A stretch of 64,000 nt of DNA from Corynebacterium liangguodongii (GCF_003070865.1 NZ_CP026948.1:1550001-1614000); one strand, 5' to 3'; shown: positions 29,077-38,536, counted from the first letter of the stretch. Numbers and translations: made by a program. The notes: generated by a model from the letters alone, not told the origin.

Positions 29077-30681
29077 CTACGAGCTCCCCTCGGTGCCAAA
29101 GCGGCCTGTATTATCCGCGCGGTCGGCCTGTGCCGCCGCGCCCCGCAGCGGGTGGCCTTCGAGCAAGCGAGCGGCCACCGCCCACAACCCCTGCGAGTTG
29201 GAGGCCTTGACCAGCACGACGTCGCGCTCAGCGCGCTCGTGCCAGCCCTCCTCTCCCGCGGGCGGGTGGGACAAGATGTCCTCCACCTCCGCGGCAGCGT
29301 CGTCGACGCCGGGCACGGAGACGACCTTGATGCCGTGGCGCTGCGCCTCGCGGGCCAGCGCGTCGACGGCCTTGGAACGGCCGACGGCTACGAGGTGGCT
29401 GACCCTGTAGCGCGCCAGCTCATGCCCAAGCTCTTCGTGGGCGGCCAGGCTGTCCTCCCCAAGCTCGCCCATCTCCCCGAGCACCGCGATCGAGCGCGCG
29501 CCAGGCCGGGCCGAGGCGGTAAAGCCGAGCGCGGCAATCCCGGCGCGCATCGAATCCGGGTTGGCGTTATAGGCGTCGTTAATCACGGTGACCCCGTCGG
29601 CGCGGGTCTTGACATCCATGCGGTTGCCGGAGACACCGTGCGCCGCGCTCAAGCAGCGCGCTACGGTGGCGGCATCGAGGCCGGATTCAATCCCCACCGC
29701 GGCCGCGGCCAGCGCGTTGGAGACCTGGTGGGCGCCGAAGACGGCAAGTCGTACCCGCTGCGGCTCATACCCCGGCGAGTGCAGCGTGAAGCTCGCCCGG
29801 GTGAGGTCGTCGAGCTCAACGTCGGTGGCGTAGTATTCCGGCGCCCGCGCACCGCCCTGGGCTCCCTCCGCGGAGAAGTAGACCACGCGCGCCTTCGTGC
29901 GCTTGTGCATCGGGGAAACGTAGGGATCGTCCGCGTTGAGGATGGCCACCCCGCCGTCGTCGGCGGCCGGGAGGGCCTCAACGAGCTCGCCCTTGGCCAC
30001 GGCGATGTTGTCTTTCGAGCCGAATTCGCCGAGGTGCGCGCTGCCGATGTTGAGCACCACCCCGATCTTCGGCGGCGCGATGGTGGCAAGGTGCGCGATA
30101 TGCCCAATCCCGCGGGCCGACATCTCGGCGACGAGGTAGCGCGTCGTCGGCGCGCAGCGCAACACGGTGTAGGGGTGGCCGATTTCGTTGTTGAAGGACC
30201 CTGGCGGCGCGACGGTCTCGCCCGCCGCGGAGAGCACCGCGGCGATGAGGTCTTTTGTCGATGTCTTGCCGGCCGACCCGGTCACCCCGACGATCGTGAG
30301 CCCGTGCTCCGCGACGAGGCGGTGGGCGACGTGAGTGGCGAGCTTGGACATGCCCCGGACCACGCCGGTGGCGGATCCATCGGGGTCGCCCACCGCCAGG
30401 TCGGAGTTATCCCCGGCGGCGCGCTGGACCCGCTCGACGACGATGGCGGGGACGCCGACGTCCCTCGCGGCGAGCACCGCCACGGCCCCGTGGTCGATCG
30501 CGGCGCGCGCGAAGTCGTGCCCGTCGACGTTTTTGCCGGGCAGCGCGACGAACAGGCCGCCCGGGGCGATCTTGCGGGAATCGAACTCGACGAAGCCATC
30601 GACCACCGCGCCTGGCTCGGCTCCGCCTGCCAGGCGCCCGCCGGTCACGGCGGCGATGTCGGACAACTCAAGAGGGATCAT
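29077..30681 (-). CDS. murF: UDP-MurNAc-tripeptide--D-Ala-D-Ala ligase
   Basis: A 534-residue Mur ligase that completes the pentapeptide. The P-loop is [12 protein letters not shown] (about 130-142); [12 protein letters not shown] and [10 protein letters not shown] are conserved. Start ATG 30681 ([15 protein letters not shown]) follows the murE stop by 10 bp with AGAAG upstream. Two insertions rich in acidic residues (about 440-490) make it longer than the usual 450-500 residues. Confidence 0.96.
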   Translation of the reverse strand: MIPLELSDIAAVTGGRLAGGAEPGAVVDGFVEFDSRKIAPGGLFVALPGKNVDGHDFARAAIDHGAVAVLAARDVGVPAIVVERVQRAAGDNSDLAVGDPDGSATGVVRGMSKLATHVAHRLVAEHGLTIVGVTGSAGKTSTKDLIAAVLSAAGETVAPPGSFNNEIGHPYTVLRCAPTTRYLVAEMSARGIGHIAHLATIAPPKIGVVLNIGSAHLGEFGSKDNIAVAKGELVEALPAADDGGVAILNADDPYVSPMHKRTKARVVYFSAEGAQGGARAPEYYATDVELDDLTRASFTLHSPGYEPQRVRLAVFGAHQVSNALAAAAVGIESGLDAATVARCLSAAHGVSGNRMDVKTRADGVTVINDAYNANPDSMRAGIAALGFTASARPGARSIAVLGEMGELGEDSLAAHEELGHELARYRVSHLVAVGRSKAVDALAREAQRHGIKVVSVPGVDDAAAEVEDILSHPPAGEEGWHERAERDVVLVKASNSQGLWAVAARLLEGHPLRGAAAQADRADNTGRFGTEGSS

Positions 30682-30691
30682 GGACGTCTTC

Positions 30692-32245
30692 TCACCTTCC
30701 TCTCTCGCTCCCGGTACCGGGAGCATCGTTTCCACCGTAGCCGTTGGCTGCCAGCGCTCTGCGCATCTCCTCGCGGTCGTCGAAGTGGTGTGTCTCCTCG
30801 CCGACGATCTGCCCGACCTCGTGGCCCTTGCCCACGACGACGATGGCATCGCCCGGGCAGGCCCACTCCACGAGCGCGTCTATGGCCGCAGCCCGTGAGG
30901 CCACCTCGCGTACCTCCACCGCGCGGCCCGCATTCTCCGCGGCGTCCCGCGCGCCGGCGAGCACCGCCGCACGGATCGCTGCGGGGTCCTCGGTGCGGGG
31001 GTTGTCGTCGGTGACGATGACGAGGTCGGCGCGCGTGGCCGCCTCGGCACCCATCATGGGGCGCTTCGCGCGGTCGCGGTCTCCGCCGGCGCCGACGACG
31101 ACGCCGATCCGGCCGGTGACCTGCCCGCGCAACGTCTCCAGCACGGCGGCGACGGCGGCAGGCTTGTGCGCGTAGTCAACCACCGCGACGAAGCCCTGGC
31201 CGTTGTCGATGCGCTCCATTCGGCCGGGCACGGTGGCGCTTTCCAGCCCGGCGGTAAACGCCGCAACGTCCGCGCCCACGGCGTGCGCGAGCGCTACCGC
31301 CAGCGCCGCATTGGCCACGTTAAACGCGCCCGGCAGCGCGAGTGTGAAGCGGTATTCCTCTCCCCCTAGCCGCAGCTCGACGTTTTGAGCGCCGCTTTCG
31401 CTTATCGACGCCACCCAGGCCGCCACGTCCGGCTCGTCCTGCCCCGCCGTCCCCACCGTGATCGCGGTCCCGGCGCGCTGCGCCATGCGCTTTCCCCAGG
31501 CGTCGTCGACGCACACGGCGGCGACGCGCGCCGCCACCGGAGAAGCGGGGTCGAACAGCCGCGCCTTGGTGTCGAAGTAGTCCTCCATCGTCGGGTGGAA
31601 GTCGAGGTGGTCTTGGCTCAGGTTGGTAAAGCCCGCAGCGGCGAACTGGGTTCCGGTGACCCGGCCCAGGGCCAGGGCGTGCGAGCTGACCTCCATGACG
31701 ACGTGGGTGACCCCGCGCTCGAGCATCTGCGCGAACAGAGCCTGCAGGGTCGGGGCCTCCGGGGTGGTCAGCGAGGTGGGCACGTCCTTCCCGCGGATGC
31801 GCGTGCCCGTGGTACCAATGAGGCCGACCGCGCAGCCGGCGGCGGTAAGACCTCGCTCGAGAAGGTAGGTCGTCGTGGTCTTTCCCGAGGTCCCGGTCAC
31901 CCCGATTACGGTGAGGTGCTTCGAGGGGTGAGCGTAGATCAACGCGGCGACCTCGCCGAGGACCTCGCGCACGCTCTCAACCACGAGCACGGGGCGGGAC
32001 TCGCCCGCCTCGCGAAGTATGGCGGCTCCCTCGGCGTCGGTAAGAATTGCCCGCGCCCGGGACCCGCCGGCGAAGCGCGCGCCGTGCGCCCGCGTCCCCG
32101 GCAGAGCGGCGAAAAGCCCGTCCGGCTCGACATCCTTCGAGCTCAGGCTCACCGAGGCGATGCCTACCCCGGAGATGTCCTCGGTGGAAGCGCCCGCGAC
32201 CCGGGCGCCCGCGAGCTCGGCGATCGCAGCCAGGGGCGTGGTCAC
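30692..32245 (-). CDS. murE: UDP-MurNAc-tripeptide synthetase (mDAP-adding)
   Basis: A 517-residue Mur ligase that adds meso-diaminopimelate. P-loop GVTGTSGKTTTTYLL (about 126-139) and the mDAP-recognition motif DDNPRTEDP (about residue 420) are clear; the latter separates it from lysine-adding enzymes. I chose GTG 32245 (MTTPLAAIAELAG) because GGAGGG stands eight bases before it and the family starts here; an ATG at 32371 overlapping the ftsI stop would add 42 poorly conserved residues. An exact 13-mer copy lies inside. Confidence 0.94.
   Translation of the reverse strand: MTTPLAAIAELAGARVAGASTEDISGVGIASVSLSSKDVEPDGLFAALPGTRAHGARFAGGSRARAILTDAEGAAILREAGESRPVLVVESVREVLGEVAALIYAHPSKHLTVIGVTGTSGKTTTTYLLERGLTAAGCAVGLIGTTGTRIRGKDVPTSLTTPEAPTLQALFAQMLERGVTHVVMEVSSHALALGRVTGTQFAAAGFTNLSQDHLDFHPTMEDYFDTKARLFDPASPVAARVAAVCVDDAWGKRMAQRAGTAITVGTAGQDEPDVAAWVASISESGAQNVELRLGGEEYRFTLALPGAFNVANAALAVALAHAVGADVAAFTAGLESATVPGRMERIDNGQGFVAVVDYAHKPAAVAAVLETLRGQVTGRIGVVVGAGGDRDRAKRPMMGAEAATRADLVIVTDDNPRTEDPAAIRAAVLAGARDAAENAGRAVEVREVASRAAAIDALVEWACPGDAIVVVGKGHEVGQIVGEETHHFDDREEMRRALAANGYGGNDAPGTGSERGR
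31400..31412 (+). repeat. dispersed 13-mer copy 5
   Basis: Exact copy antisense to murE, read as GCG-TCG-ATA-AGC. The preceding plus-strand bases CGCTTTC also precede the one-mismatch copy at 40107. Confidence 0.6.
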
Positions 32246-32370
32246 TCGGCGCCCTCCGCTTCCTTGGTTGCTGCTCTGCTCGTCCACCGTTGCTTCTGTG
32301 CTCCTTGCTCGTTCGTCTCCATTAAACGCGATCCCGCCGCGCGACTCACCGCGGCCGCCCGCTGCCCGCA

Positions 32371-34299
32371 TTAGTGCTGCTCCAGCACGAACGGCTCCGC
32401 GGGCGGGCTCTGGGGCAGGTTTTCGCGGTTGATCAGCCACGACGCAATCTCCCGGAAGATCGGCGCGGAGGACTGCCCGCCGGCACCGCCCTCGAGCGGG
32501 CCGCGCTGGGGCTCATCAAGCATGATCGCGACGACAAACCGCGGGTTGTCCGCCGGGGCGATTCCGGCGAAGGTGATCCAGAACTGGTTTTGGGAATACG
32601 CCCCGGTCTCCGGGTTGACCTTCTGCGCGGTGCCCGTCTTGCCCGCAAGCTGGTAGCCCTCGATGCCGCTGTCCTGGGCGGTGCCCGAGTCCACACCGGC
32701 CGGGTCTTTTTGGAACGTCGCGCGGAACATGTCGACGACGGTGCGCGCCGTGGGCTCGCTGACCACCCGCGTGCGCTCGGCCGGTTCGGCGGGCTTGACC
32801 TCACCGTCCGGGCCGATGACCTCGGAGACGATGCGGGGCTCGACCCGCTCGCCGCCGTTGGCCAGCGCCTGGTAGACGCTGGCCATCTGGAGCGTCGTCC
32901 AGCTCATGCCCTGCCCGATGGGCAGGTTGGCAAAGGTGCCGCCGGACCACTGCTCAAGCACCGGGACCAGCCCCGCAGACTCGTTTGGCAGCTCGATGCC
33001 TGTGGTTTTGCCCACGCCGAACCGGTTGAGGTAGTCCCAGTATTTCTCCTCCCCGAGCCGCTGCGCGAGCTGCAGGGTGCCCACGTTCGAGGACTTACCG
33101 AAGATCCCCGCGGTGGTGTAGGGAGCGAGACCGTGCTGCCACGCGTCGTTCACGGTCACCCCTGCCATGTCGATGGACCCGGGCACCTGGTGGACCTCAC
33201 GCGGGTCCGTCAGCCCCTCCTCGATCGCGGCGGCGGCGGTGATGATCTTTGCCACGGACCCCGGCTCGTAAGGGTGGGAGATGGAGTAGTTGTCAAAACT
33301 GCGGCCATCGGCCAGTTGCTTTTGCACATCGGCATTGGGGTCGATCGTGCCGGTATTCGCCATCGCGAGCACCTCGCCTGTGTGGGCGTCGAGCACGACC
33401 GCCTCAGCGTCCTTCGCCAGGGAGTTCGCCTTCGCCTGCTCGAGAGTGCGCTGCACGTAGGTCTGCAGGTCGAGGTCGATGGTGAGCTTGTAGGTCGAGC
33501 CGTCGACGGCGGGCACCGCGTCGCGCAGCGTGCCGGGAATCGATTGCCCGTCGGCGGAGACGTCTTCCGTGGTGCGCCCGTTGATGCCGGTGAGCACGCT
33601 ATCTGCGGAGGCCTCGAGGCCGAACTGCCCCTGGCCGTCCATGGAGACCTTGCCCACGATGTTCTCCGCCACCTCCCCGTTCGGGTATTGGCGGATGTCT
33701 TGGTGGTCGGCGGCGACGCCGTGGAACGTCTCGGCCACCTTCGCGGCCACGTCCGGGTCGACGTTTCTCACCAACACCTCGTATTCGCTCTCGGCGTGGA
33801 GCTTATCCAGGATGTCTTTGGAGCTCACCCGCTTCGCCTCGCCCTGGCCGACGTAGCCCTGCTCGATCATCTTCGGGATCTCGTTGGCCATCGTGCGCAG
33901 CACGTCTTCGACCCGGGCATCGAGCTGCGATTCGATGGCCTCCTGCGAGGCACCCTCCTGGGTCATCTTGGTTTCCTGCTGCTCCCGCAGCTCCCGGCGC
34001 AGCACGACAGGGGAAACAGCGAGCGAGCGCGCCTGCATGGTGTAGGCGAGCTGGTTGCCTGAGCGGTCGATGATCTCACCGCGTCGCGCGGGCTCGGTGT
34101 AGATGCGGGCGCGCTGTGCCTGGGCCTGGTCTTGCAGCTGCGGTCCCCACACCACCTGCACCCAGGCAAGCCTGCCGATGAGCAGGGTCGTCGCCGCGGC
34201 GAACGCGATCGCGATGAATTGGGTGCGCCGCTTCGTCACCGCCTTCTGCGGCTCCGGGCGGCGGTGAGCAATAGAGCTGTTCACGGCCTCGTTGTACAC
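32371..34299 (-). CDS. ftsI: septal transpeptidase FtsI (class B penicillin-binding protein)
   Basis: A 642-residue class B PBP crosslinking septal peptidoglycan. One transmembrane helix (about 26-50), the dimerisation domain (about 60-240) and the transpeptidase domain follow. Active-site motifs are S348-V-A-K351 in EPGSVAK, S403-S-N405 in KSSNVG, and KTG in AGKTGTAQK near residue 560. No PASTA domain is present, as expected for actinobacterial FtsI. GTG 34299 (MYNEAVNSSIAH) was chosen with GAGG upstream; GTG at 34284 is possible. Confidence 0.95.
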   Translation of the reverse strand: MYNEAVNSSIAHRRPEPQKAVTKRRTQFIAIAFAAATTLLIGRLAWVQVVWGPQLQDQAQAQRARIYTEPARRGEIIDRSGNQLAYTMQARSLAVSPVVLRRELREQQETKMTQEGASQEAIESQLDARVEDVLRTMANEIPKMIEQGYVGQGEAKRVSSKDILDKLHAESEYEVLVRNVDPDVAAKVAETFHGVAADHQDIRQYPNGEVAENIVGKVSMDGQGQFGLEASADSVLTGINGRTTEDVSADGQSIPGTLRDAVPAVDGSTYKLTIDLDLQTYVQRTLEQAKANSLAKDAEAVVLDAHTGEVLAMANTGTIDPNADVQKQLADGRSFDNYSISHPYEPGSVAKIITAAAAIEEGLTDPREVHQVPGSIDMAGVTVNDAWQHGLAPYTTAGIFGKSSNVGTLQLAQRLGEEKYWDYLNRFGVGKTTGIELPNESAGLVPVLEQWSGGTFANLPIGQGMSWTTLQMASVYQALANGGERVEPRIVSEVIGPDGEVKPAEPAERTRVVSEPTARTVVDMFRATFQKDPAGVDSGTAQDSGIEGYQLAGKTGTAQKVNPETGAYSQNQFWITFAGIAPADNPRFVVAIMLDEPQRGPLEGGAGGQSSAPIFREIASWLINRENLPQSPPAEPFVLEQH

Positions 34300-34455
34300 C
34301 TGCCTCGTTGTCTCGCGCTGATCTGTGTGCCGGCGGCGCCGGCCGAACGCGGCGCCGTCTGTTTGTGCCGCCTTTCATACTGCCCCGGCCGGGGGCCGCC
34401 CCGTGCCAACGCCACGCCTTTGGCAGTTTGGCAGCCGCGGCACCCCTTCCCCCTC

Positions 34456-35238
34456 CTAGCGGCCGGGGGCGATACGCGGCGCGTACGGCGCGAGGTTGCC
34501 CTGCTGTGCGCCGGCCGGGGCCGCGGGTACCGCCGGGGCCGGCTCGCCGGGCCGGTTTCCCGCGCCCGCATGCGCCGCCGCACCATCGCGACCCAGTACG
34601 TTTCCTCCGGGCACCTGGGTGAGCTGATCCCCGACCTGGGCGGTCGCGTCCCGGTCACTCGTGGCGCGGTTATCGCCCGGGCGCTTGTTATCGCTGGCGG
34701 CATCCGTCAGCGGCTGGGTGGCCTCCGGGTTAAACGGCCGCGCCTCGGTGACGGCACCGTCGGGGGCCACGGTGAGGATGCCGGGCTGCTGGGAGACGAC
34801 CATCCCCGCCTCGGCGGCGCCCTTCGCGAGGTGGGAGGAAGATTTGAGGCTCTCCGCGTCGCGGTTGAGCGTTTCCACTTCGTTGCCGAGCGCCCGCTCG
34901 CGGGCCTGCAGCTCCTGGATCCTAAACGCCTGGCCGGTAGAGAGGCCCGAGAGCACCATCGCGACGATGACGCCGAAGATGAGCAGCGGTACGGCAACGG
35001 CCGTGACCCTGGTGAAGGCATGGCGCGCCCGGTTGACCTCCGCGACGCGGCGGCCGCGGATGGAGACGACCTGTTGAGACCCGAGCCGGCCGGTGCTGCG
35101 CTGGGCCGTGCGCGGGCGCGGGGTATGCGGCGCAAAGCGCGGTGCCCGCGTGGGGCGCGGCAGGCTCGGCGCGAACGGGCGGTCGATGGTCGTCGTGCCC
35201 ATCCGCGATCCCGCGGTGAGGTCTCGGCTTGCTCCCAT
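34456..35238 (-). CDS. FtsL-like septum formation initiator
   Basis: A 260-residue bitopic protein in the ftsL position between rsmH and ftsI. A long basic, Pro-rich cytoplasmic part (about 1-75), one transmembrane helix (about 78-100, VTAVAVPLLIFGVIVAMVLSG), a short leucine-zipper-like coil (RIQELQARERALGNEVETLNRD, about 106-127) and a disordered Pro/Ala/Gly tail are visible. The layout fits actinobacterial FtsL (Rv2164c type), which stabilises FtsQ and FtsI. The tail is longer than in classical FtsL. Assignment rests on topology and context. Confidence 0.82.
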   Translation of the reverse strand: MGASRDLTAGSRMGTTTIDRPFAPSLPRPTRAPRFAPHTPRPRTAQRSTGRLGSQQVVSIRGRRVAEVNRARHAFTRVTAVAVPLLIFGVIVAMVLSGLSTGQAFRIQELQARERALGNEVETLNRDAESLKSSSHLAKGAAEAGMVVSQQPGILTVAPDGAVTEARPFNPEATQPLTDAASDNKRPGDNRATSDRDATAQVGDQLTQVPGGNVLGRDGAAAHAGAGNRPGEPAPAVPAAPAGAQQGNLAPYAPRIAPGR

Positions 35239-35299
35239 GGTCTTCGTGCCTTTCGTTGTCTGCTGGCTGGGGTCGGGGGTGGGGGTCGTCGTGAAGGTC

Positions 35300-36307
35300 C
35301 TAGGGCACGGCGCGAAGCTTTTCGACGCCTCGTACCCGCACCGGCGCAGCCCGCGAGTTCTGCTCGATCTCGGCCTCAGATGCGCGCTCCGCCCCGTGGG
35401 TGATGAAGCGAAACTCCGCCGCCGTGCCGGGCAGGTCCATCGGCAGGCCCGCGGGCGTCGTCGAGGTCGTGAGCTTTGAAAGCGCAGATTTCACGATCTT
35501 GTCCTCGAGCGACTGGTAGCTCATGAACACCACCCGTCCGCCGGGGCCCAGCAGACCGGTGATGACCGGGATGACCCGCTCGAGCGCGTCGAGCTCGCCA
35601 TTGACCTCAATGCGCAGGGCCTGAAAGGTCCGCTTCGCGGGGTGCCCACCGGTGCGCCGGGCCGCTGCGGGAATTGCCCGGTAGATCAGGTCGACGAGGC
35701 GGGCGCTGCGCTCAAAGGGCTCCTGCTGGCGCTCTTTGACCACGAGCGATGCGATCTTGCCGGCGAACCTCTCGTCGCCGTAGGTCTTGAGGATCCGGGC
35801 CAGCTCGCCGTGGCTGTAGGTGTTTAACACCTCAGCGGCCGTCATGCCGCCGGTCGGGTCCATGCGCATGTCCAGCGGCGCATCGACGCGGTAGGCAAAC
35901 CCGCGCTCCTCCTGGTCGAGCTGCATGGACGAGACCCCGAGGTCGAACAGCGCGGCGGCTATTCCGTGGTCGCGGGCGGCGTCGAAGACGGGCCCCTCGC
36001 CGCGGGAGATGGCCTCTTTGAGGTCGTCGAAACGCGCGTTGACGGCGGCGAATCGGCCGCCGTACGGTGCCATGCGCTCGCTCGCCGCCGCCAGCGCGGC
36101 CGGGTCCCTGTCGACCCCGATGACGCAGGCTGCGTGGAAGGTAGACAGGAAGTGCTCGCAATGCCCACCGGCGCCCAACGTCGCATCGACGATCACCGCG
36201 CCGTCGCCTGTGGACTCAACGGCGGGGGCGATAAGCTCGGCCATCCGGTCGCGCATCACGGGGACGTGGCCGTGGTTCGCGCTCACGCTAAAGTCCATCC
36301 GAGACAT
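35300..36307 (-). CDS. rsmH: 16S rRNA m4C1402 methyltransferase
   Basis: A 335-residue SAM-dependent methyltransferase acting on 16S rRNA C1402. [12 protein letters not shown] and the SAM motif [15 protein letters not shown] (about 37-50) are diagnostic, as are [11 protein letters not shown] and [14 protein letters not shown]. The start is ambiguous: ATG 36307 ([18 protein letters not shown]) gives the usual distance to HVPVM, while GTG 36361 and ATG 36298 are alternatives. A 265 bp gap with a very large hairpin separates it from mraZ. Confidence 0.94.
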   Translation of the reverse strand: MSRMDFSVSANHGHVPVMRDRMAELIAPAVESTGDGAVIVDATLGAGGHCEHFLSTFHAACVIGVDRDPAALAAASERMAPYGGRFAAVNARFDDLKEAISRGEGPVFDAARDHGIAAALFDLGVSSMQLDQEERGFAYRVDAPLDMRMDPTGGMTAAEVLNTYSHGELARILKTYGDERFAGKIASLVVKERQQEPFERSARLVDLIYRAIPAAARRTGGHPAKRTFQALRIEVNGELDALERVIPVITGLLGPGGRVVFMSYQSLEDKIVKSALSKLTTSTTPAGLPMDLPGTAAEFRFITHGAERASEAEIEQNSRAAPVRVRGVEKLRAVP

Positions 36308-36438
36308 CCCCGCCTCGCGGCGCGCCTGCCCTGGTGCGTGCTTCTGCCCCACCGAGTCCACCCCCTTTTGCCGTATCCCGTGTGGTCGTTGTACCTATCT
36401 GCTTGTCTGCGCTTGAGTCGCGATGCGCACCGCGCGGG

Positions 36439-36529
36439 GAGCGTATAGGGCCCTGCCCGGGGCGGCTGTTCTGGTGTCGGGGAAGTACACCAGAACGCTC
36501 CACGCCCCGGACAGAGTCCGTACACGCTC
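36439..36529. repeat. long hairpin in the mraZ-rsmH gap
   Basis: Nested inverted arms: GAGCGTATA/TACACGCTC (one mismatch) outside, CCGGGGCG/CGCCCCGG (36457-36464, 36503-36510) in the middle, and a perfect GTTCTGGTGT/ACACCAGAAC (36468-36477, 36487-36496) around a 9-base loop. No U-run follows, so it looks like an RNA structure or processing site, not a simple terminator. Confidence 0.7.
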
Positions 36530-36571
36530 TCCTGGGGGCACGTGCCCCGCCCGCTCGTCGGGTAGTCAGTC

Positions 36572-37006
36572 CTAGAGCAGGCCGGAGAGTATGTCGTCGT
36601 CATCGGCCGCCGAGAAGGCAGCCTCGGTTTCTTGTTGGTAGTCAGCCCAGGACTGCGCGTCCCAGATTTCGAGGAAGTCGACCGAACCGATGACCACGCA
36701 CTCCTTGGAAAGGTGTGCGTACTCGCGGTGCGCCGGAGAGAGCGTGATGCGACCCGACCCGTCGAGCGTTTGTTCATCCGCGCTGGCAGCCAGGTTGCGG
36801 ATAAACGCGCGCGCCTTGGGGTTCGTGCGGGAAGCTGCCGCCGCCTTGCGTGCGCGGGCCGCGAACTCCTCGCGGGGATAGACCGCTAAGGAGTGGTCTT
36901 GCCCCTTGGTCACCATCAGCCCGTCCGCTAGGTCCTCGCGGAACTTCGCGGGCAGTGTCAGGCGCCCCTTGTCGTCGAGCTTGGGAGTGTAGGTTCCCAG
37001 AAACAT
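36572..37006 (-). CDS. mraZ: transcriptional regulator MraZ
   Basis: A 144-residue protein with two AbrB-like swapped-hairpin half-domains: [16 protein letters not shown] (about 9-24) and [17 protein letters not shown] (about 80-96), each with the DxxGR motif. MraZ binds TGGGN repeats ahead of its own gene and adjusts dcw expression. Three such repeats lie 106-130 bp upstream. ATG 37006 is the conserved [11 protein letters not shown] start. It is the first gene of the cluster. Confidence 0.96.
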   Translation of the reverse strand: MFLGTYTPKLDDKGRLTLPAKFREDLADGLMVTKGQDHSLAVYPREEFAARARKAAAASRTNPKARAFIRNLAASADEQTLDGSGRITLSPAHREYAHLSKECVVIGSVDFLEIWDAQSWADYQQETEAAFSAADDDDILSGLL

Positions 37007-37111
37007 CCGGAGCCCACCTTCCTTACACTCGTTCGACTTCGGTTGTTCAATTCTTCGGACGGTGATCCGCTGCGGCACGTAGTCAAGATGCCACCGCGCC
37101 TCTCCGTCGAG

Positions 37112-37136
37112 CCCCACTCTAACCCACTTTGCCCCA
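37112..37136 (-). promoter_or_regulatory. mraZ: MraZ-binding box ahead of mraZ
   Basis: On the minus strand TGGGG, TGGGT and TGGGG repeat exactly every 10 bases (plus-strand blocks at 37132, 37122 and 37112). This is the direct-repeat pattern known for MraZ autoregulation. The likely -10 TAGAGT lies between repeats two and three, so binding should block transcription. Confidence 0.8.
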
Positions 37137-37384
37137 CCTACGCCACATATTGCCCGGATTGCCCGGAAAATTTTGCGGAAATGGCAGGTTAACAGGCGAT
37201 CTCACGGTGGGACATGTTCCCGCAAGGCGACCGCGGGCAAGGCCTCGCGGCCATCGCCCCCCGGAACATGGCCAAAGCGTGCCGCATCACCTGGCACACG
37301 CATATATTTCCACACCTTGCACACCACAACTCAGGGCCCTCAGCGGCACGGTCGACACAGCCCGCGGAGCGTTTACGGGAGTAG

Positions 37385-37399
37385 TGGGGCAAAGTGGGG
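37385..37399 (+). promoter_or_regulatory. second, inverted MraZ-box-like pair
   Basis: TGGGGCAAAGTGGGG on the plus strand: two TGGGG spaced 10 bases, sharing GTGGGGCAAAGTGGG with the box 250 bp away but in opposite orientation. Confidence 0.5.
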
Positions 37400-37425
37400 C
37401 GGCGCGCGGTCGGGAGTAGGGGCAT

Positions 37426-37452
37426 GAAAAAACCCGCCGGAGAACCGGCGGG
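37426..37452 (-). terminator. terminator of the DUF3040 gene
   Basis: Minus strand CCCGCCGG-TTCT-CCGGCGGG followed by TTTTTT, 28 bases after the stop codon. Confidence 0.93.
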
Positions 37453-37479
37453 CACGACAAGCGGTGGCCGTGAAGGGTG

Positions 37480-37860
37480 CTATTGCCCCTCGAAGCGGCG
37501 CCTGAAGTTTTCCTCCAGCTTGGCCGCGCGGGCAGACTGCCGAACGGGGGCAGCCTGGCGCTGCGGCCCCGCGGCCGCAGCCGGGGTACGCAGCGCCACG
37601 ATTCCTCCCGCAAGCATGACGGCGAAGCCGACGACGCTTAGCGCGACGAACCATACGCTCACGGTGGCGAGGGCGACGCCGCCGATGAGCAGCACGAGCC
37701 CCGCGACCAGGAGCGCCGCGCTGCGCATGGTCATGCCCCCGCCCGAGGGACGAGCACGCCCGTGTGCACCGGGGACCCTGTTGCCAAACTTGGGGTCCTC
37801 GGCGAGCAACGACTGCTCAATTTCGCGCAAGGTGCGCTGTTCCTGCTCCGAAAGGGACAC
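37480..37860 (-). CDS. DUF3040 membrane protein
   Basis: A 126-residue protein with the DUF3040 pattern: an N-terminal LSEQEQRTLREIEQSLLAEDPKF segment, then two adjacent transmembrane helices (about 47-66 and 69-90), and a basic C-terminal tail. The family is restricted to actinobacteria and found next to mraZ; its function is not known. GTG 37860 opens the conserved SLSEQEQ; GGAG lies upstream. It is transcribed separately from mraZ, with a strong terminator between. Confidence 0.9.
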   Translation of the reverse strand: MSLSEQEQRTLREIEQSLLAEDPKFGNRVPGAHGRARPSGGGMTMRSAALLVAGLVLLIGGVALATVSVWFVALSVVGFAVMLAGGIVALRTPAAAAGPQRQAAPVRQSARAAKLEENFRRRFEGQ

Positions 37861-37994
37861 TGTCTCTACTCTCCAGCTCTTGCCGTGTGACGCTACGGGT
37901 TGCATCTCACGCACCGCTAGGCGCGATTGACGCCTCTCTACATCGTGTACAACGGCAAGTCTAGACGGATTGTTCCGCGCCGATGCACAAGCGC

Positions 37995-38435
37995 CTACGC
38001 GACCATACCCTGCACGTTGGCCCCCGGGACGGCCTCGTCGAGGAACTGCGCGGCTAAGTCCAGCAGCTCGGCCACGACCAGCGGGCTCGGCCGGGTCTCA
38101 ATGCCGGAGGCAACCCGGCCGCGCAGCCGGGAAAACCGCGCGAACCTCCCCGCCCACGCCTCCCCTTGCTGTGAGGTCAGCGCGAGCCGATCCCACGCGC
38201 TGGTGGGGAGCCGCTTGCGCCTTTGTATCACCGGGGATTCGGCGTTCACCGCGCCTGCGACGCGCAGCGCCGCGCGGTAGGCGCTCTCCAGCGCCAGATC
38301 GAACTCGCCGCGGCCGAACTCCCCGTGGGCCTGTGCGAGAAGGCCGTGGGCAGCATCGAGGAAGCGATCGCGGCGCGACACGCGGGCGGCCTCGCCGTGG
38401 ACGGCGCCGGTGGTGGCAGAGACAACGCTGTTCAT
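37995..38435 (-). CDS. SAV_6107-type HEPN protein
   Basis: A 146-residue helical protein of the SAV_6107/HEPN family, found between dcw and pknL loci of actinobacteria. DRFLDAAHGLLAQAHGEFGRGEFDLALESAYRAALRVAGAV is a typical HEPN helical hairpin, but no RxxxxH nuclease motif is evident, so enzymatic activity is doubtful. ATG 38435 (MNSVVSATTG) has AGGA ten bases upstream. SOS-box-like sites lie 70-118 bp upstream, between this gene and the divergent acetyltransferase. Confidence 0.8.
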   Translation of the reverse strand: MNSVVSATTGAVHGEAARVSRRDRFLDAAHGLLAQAHGEFGRGEFDLALESAYRAALRVAGAVNAESPVIQRRKRLPTSAWDRLALTSQQGEAWAGRFARFSRLRGRVASGIETRPSPLVVAELLDLAAQFLDEAVPGANVQGMVA

Positions 38436-38503
38436 TGTGGGGATGTCCTTCCTGTCGGTGGGGGGTTCTACCTGCAGTTTCCGTTCAACTTCTGAGAGCA
38501 GGA

Positions 38504-38519
38504 TAAAACGCACGTTCGA
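38504..38519 (-). promoter_or_regulatory. SOS-box-like site 1
   Basis: Minus strand TCGAACGTGCGTTTTA matches CGAACRNRYGTTYG at 13 of 14 positions and lies beside an AT-rich stretch usable as a -10 for the HEPN gene. LexA control is inferred. Confidence 0.45.
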
Positions 38520-38536
38520 CACACAGAGGCGTCGAT

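Larger units (their letters stand above)
37007..37479. other. dcw promoter region and DUF3040 terminator (473 bp)
   Basis: No gene is evident. The region contains the MraZ boxes and probable -10 TAGAGT (rc, about 37117-37122), a far AT-rich TATATT segment near 37302-37310, a second MraZ-box-like pair at 37385-37399, and the DUF3040 terminator at 37426-37452. Confidence 0.7.

Noticed and set aside
32374-34062. 562-codon open frame antisense to ftsI
   Set aside because: Shadow of a complete penicillin-binding protein gene.
16428-36407. 12-mer ACAAGCAGATAG shared between the 16.4 kb inverted repeat and the mraZ-rsmH gap (36396-36407, opposite strand)
   Set aside because: A single 12-base match between two places in 64 kb is expected by chance; the flanks do not match.
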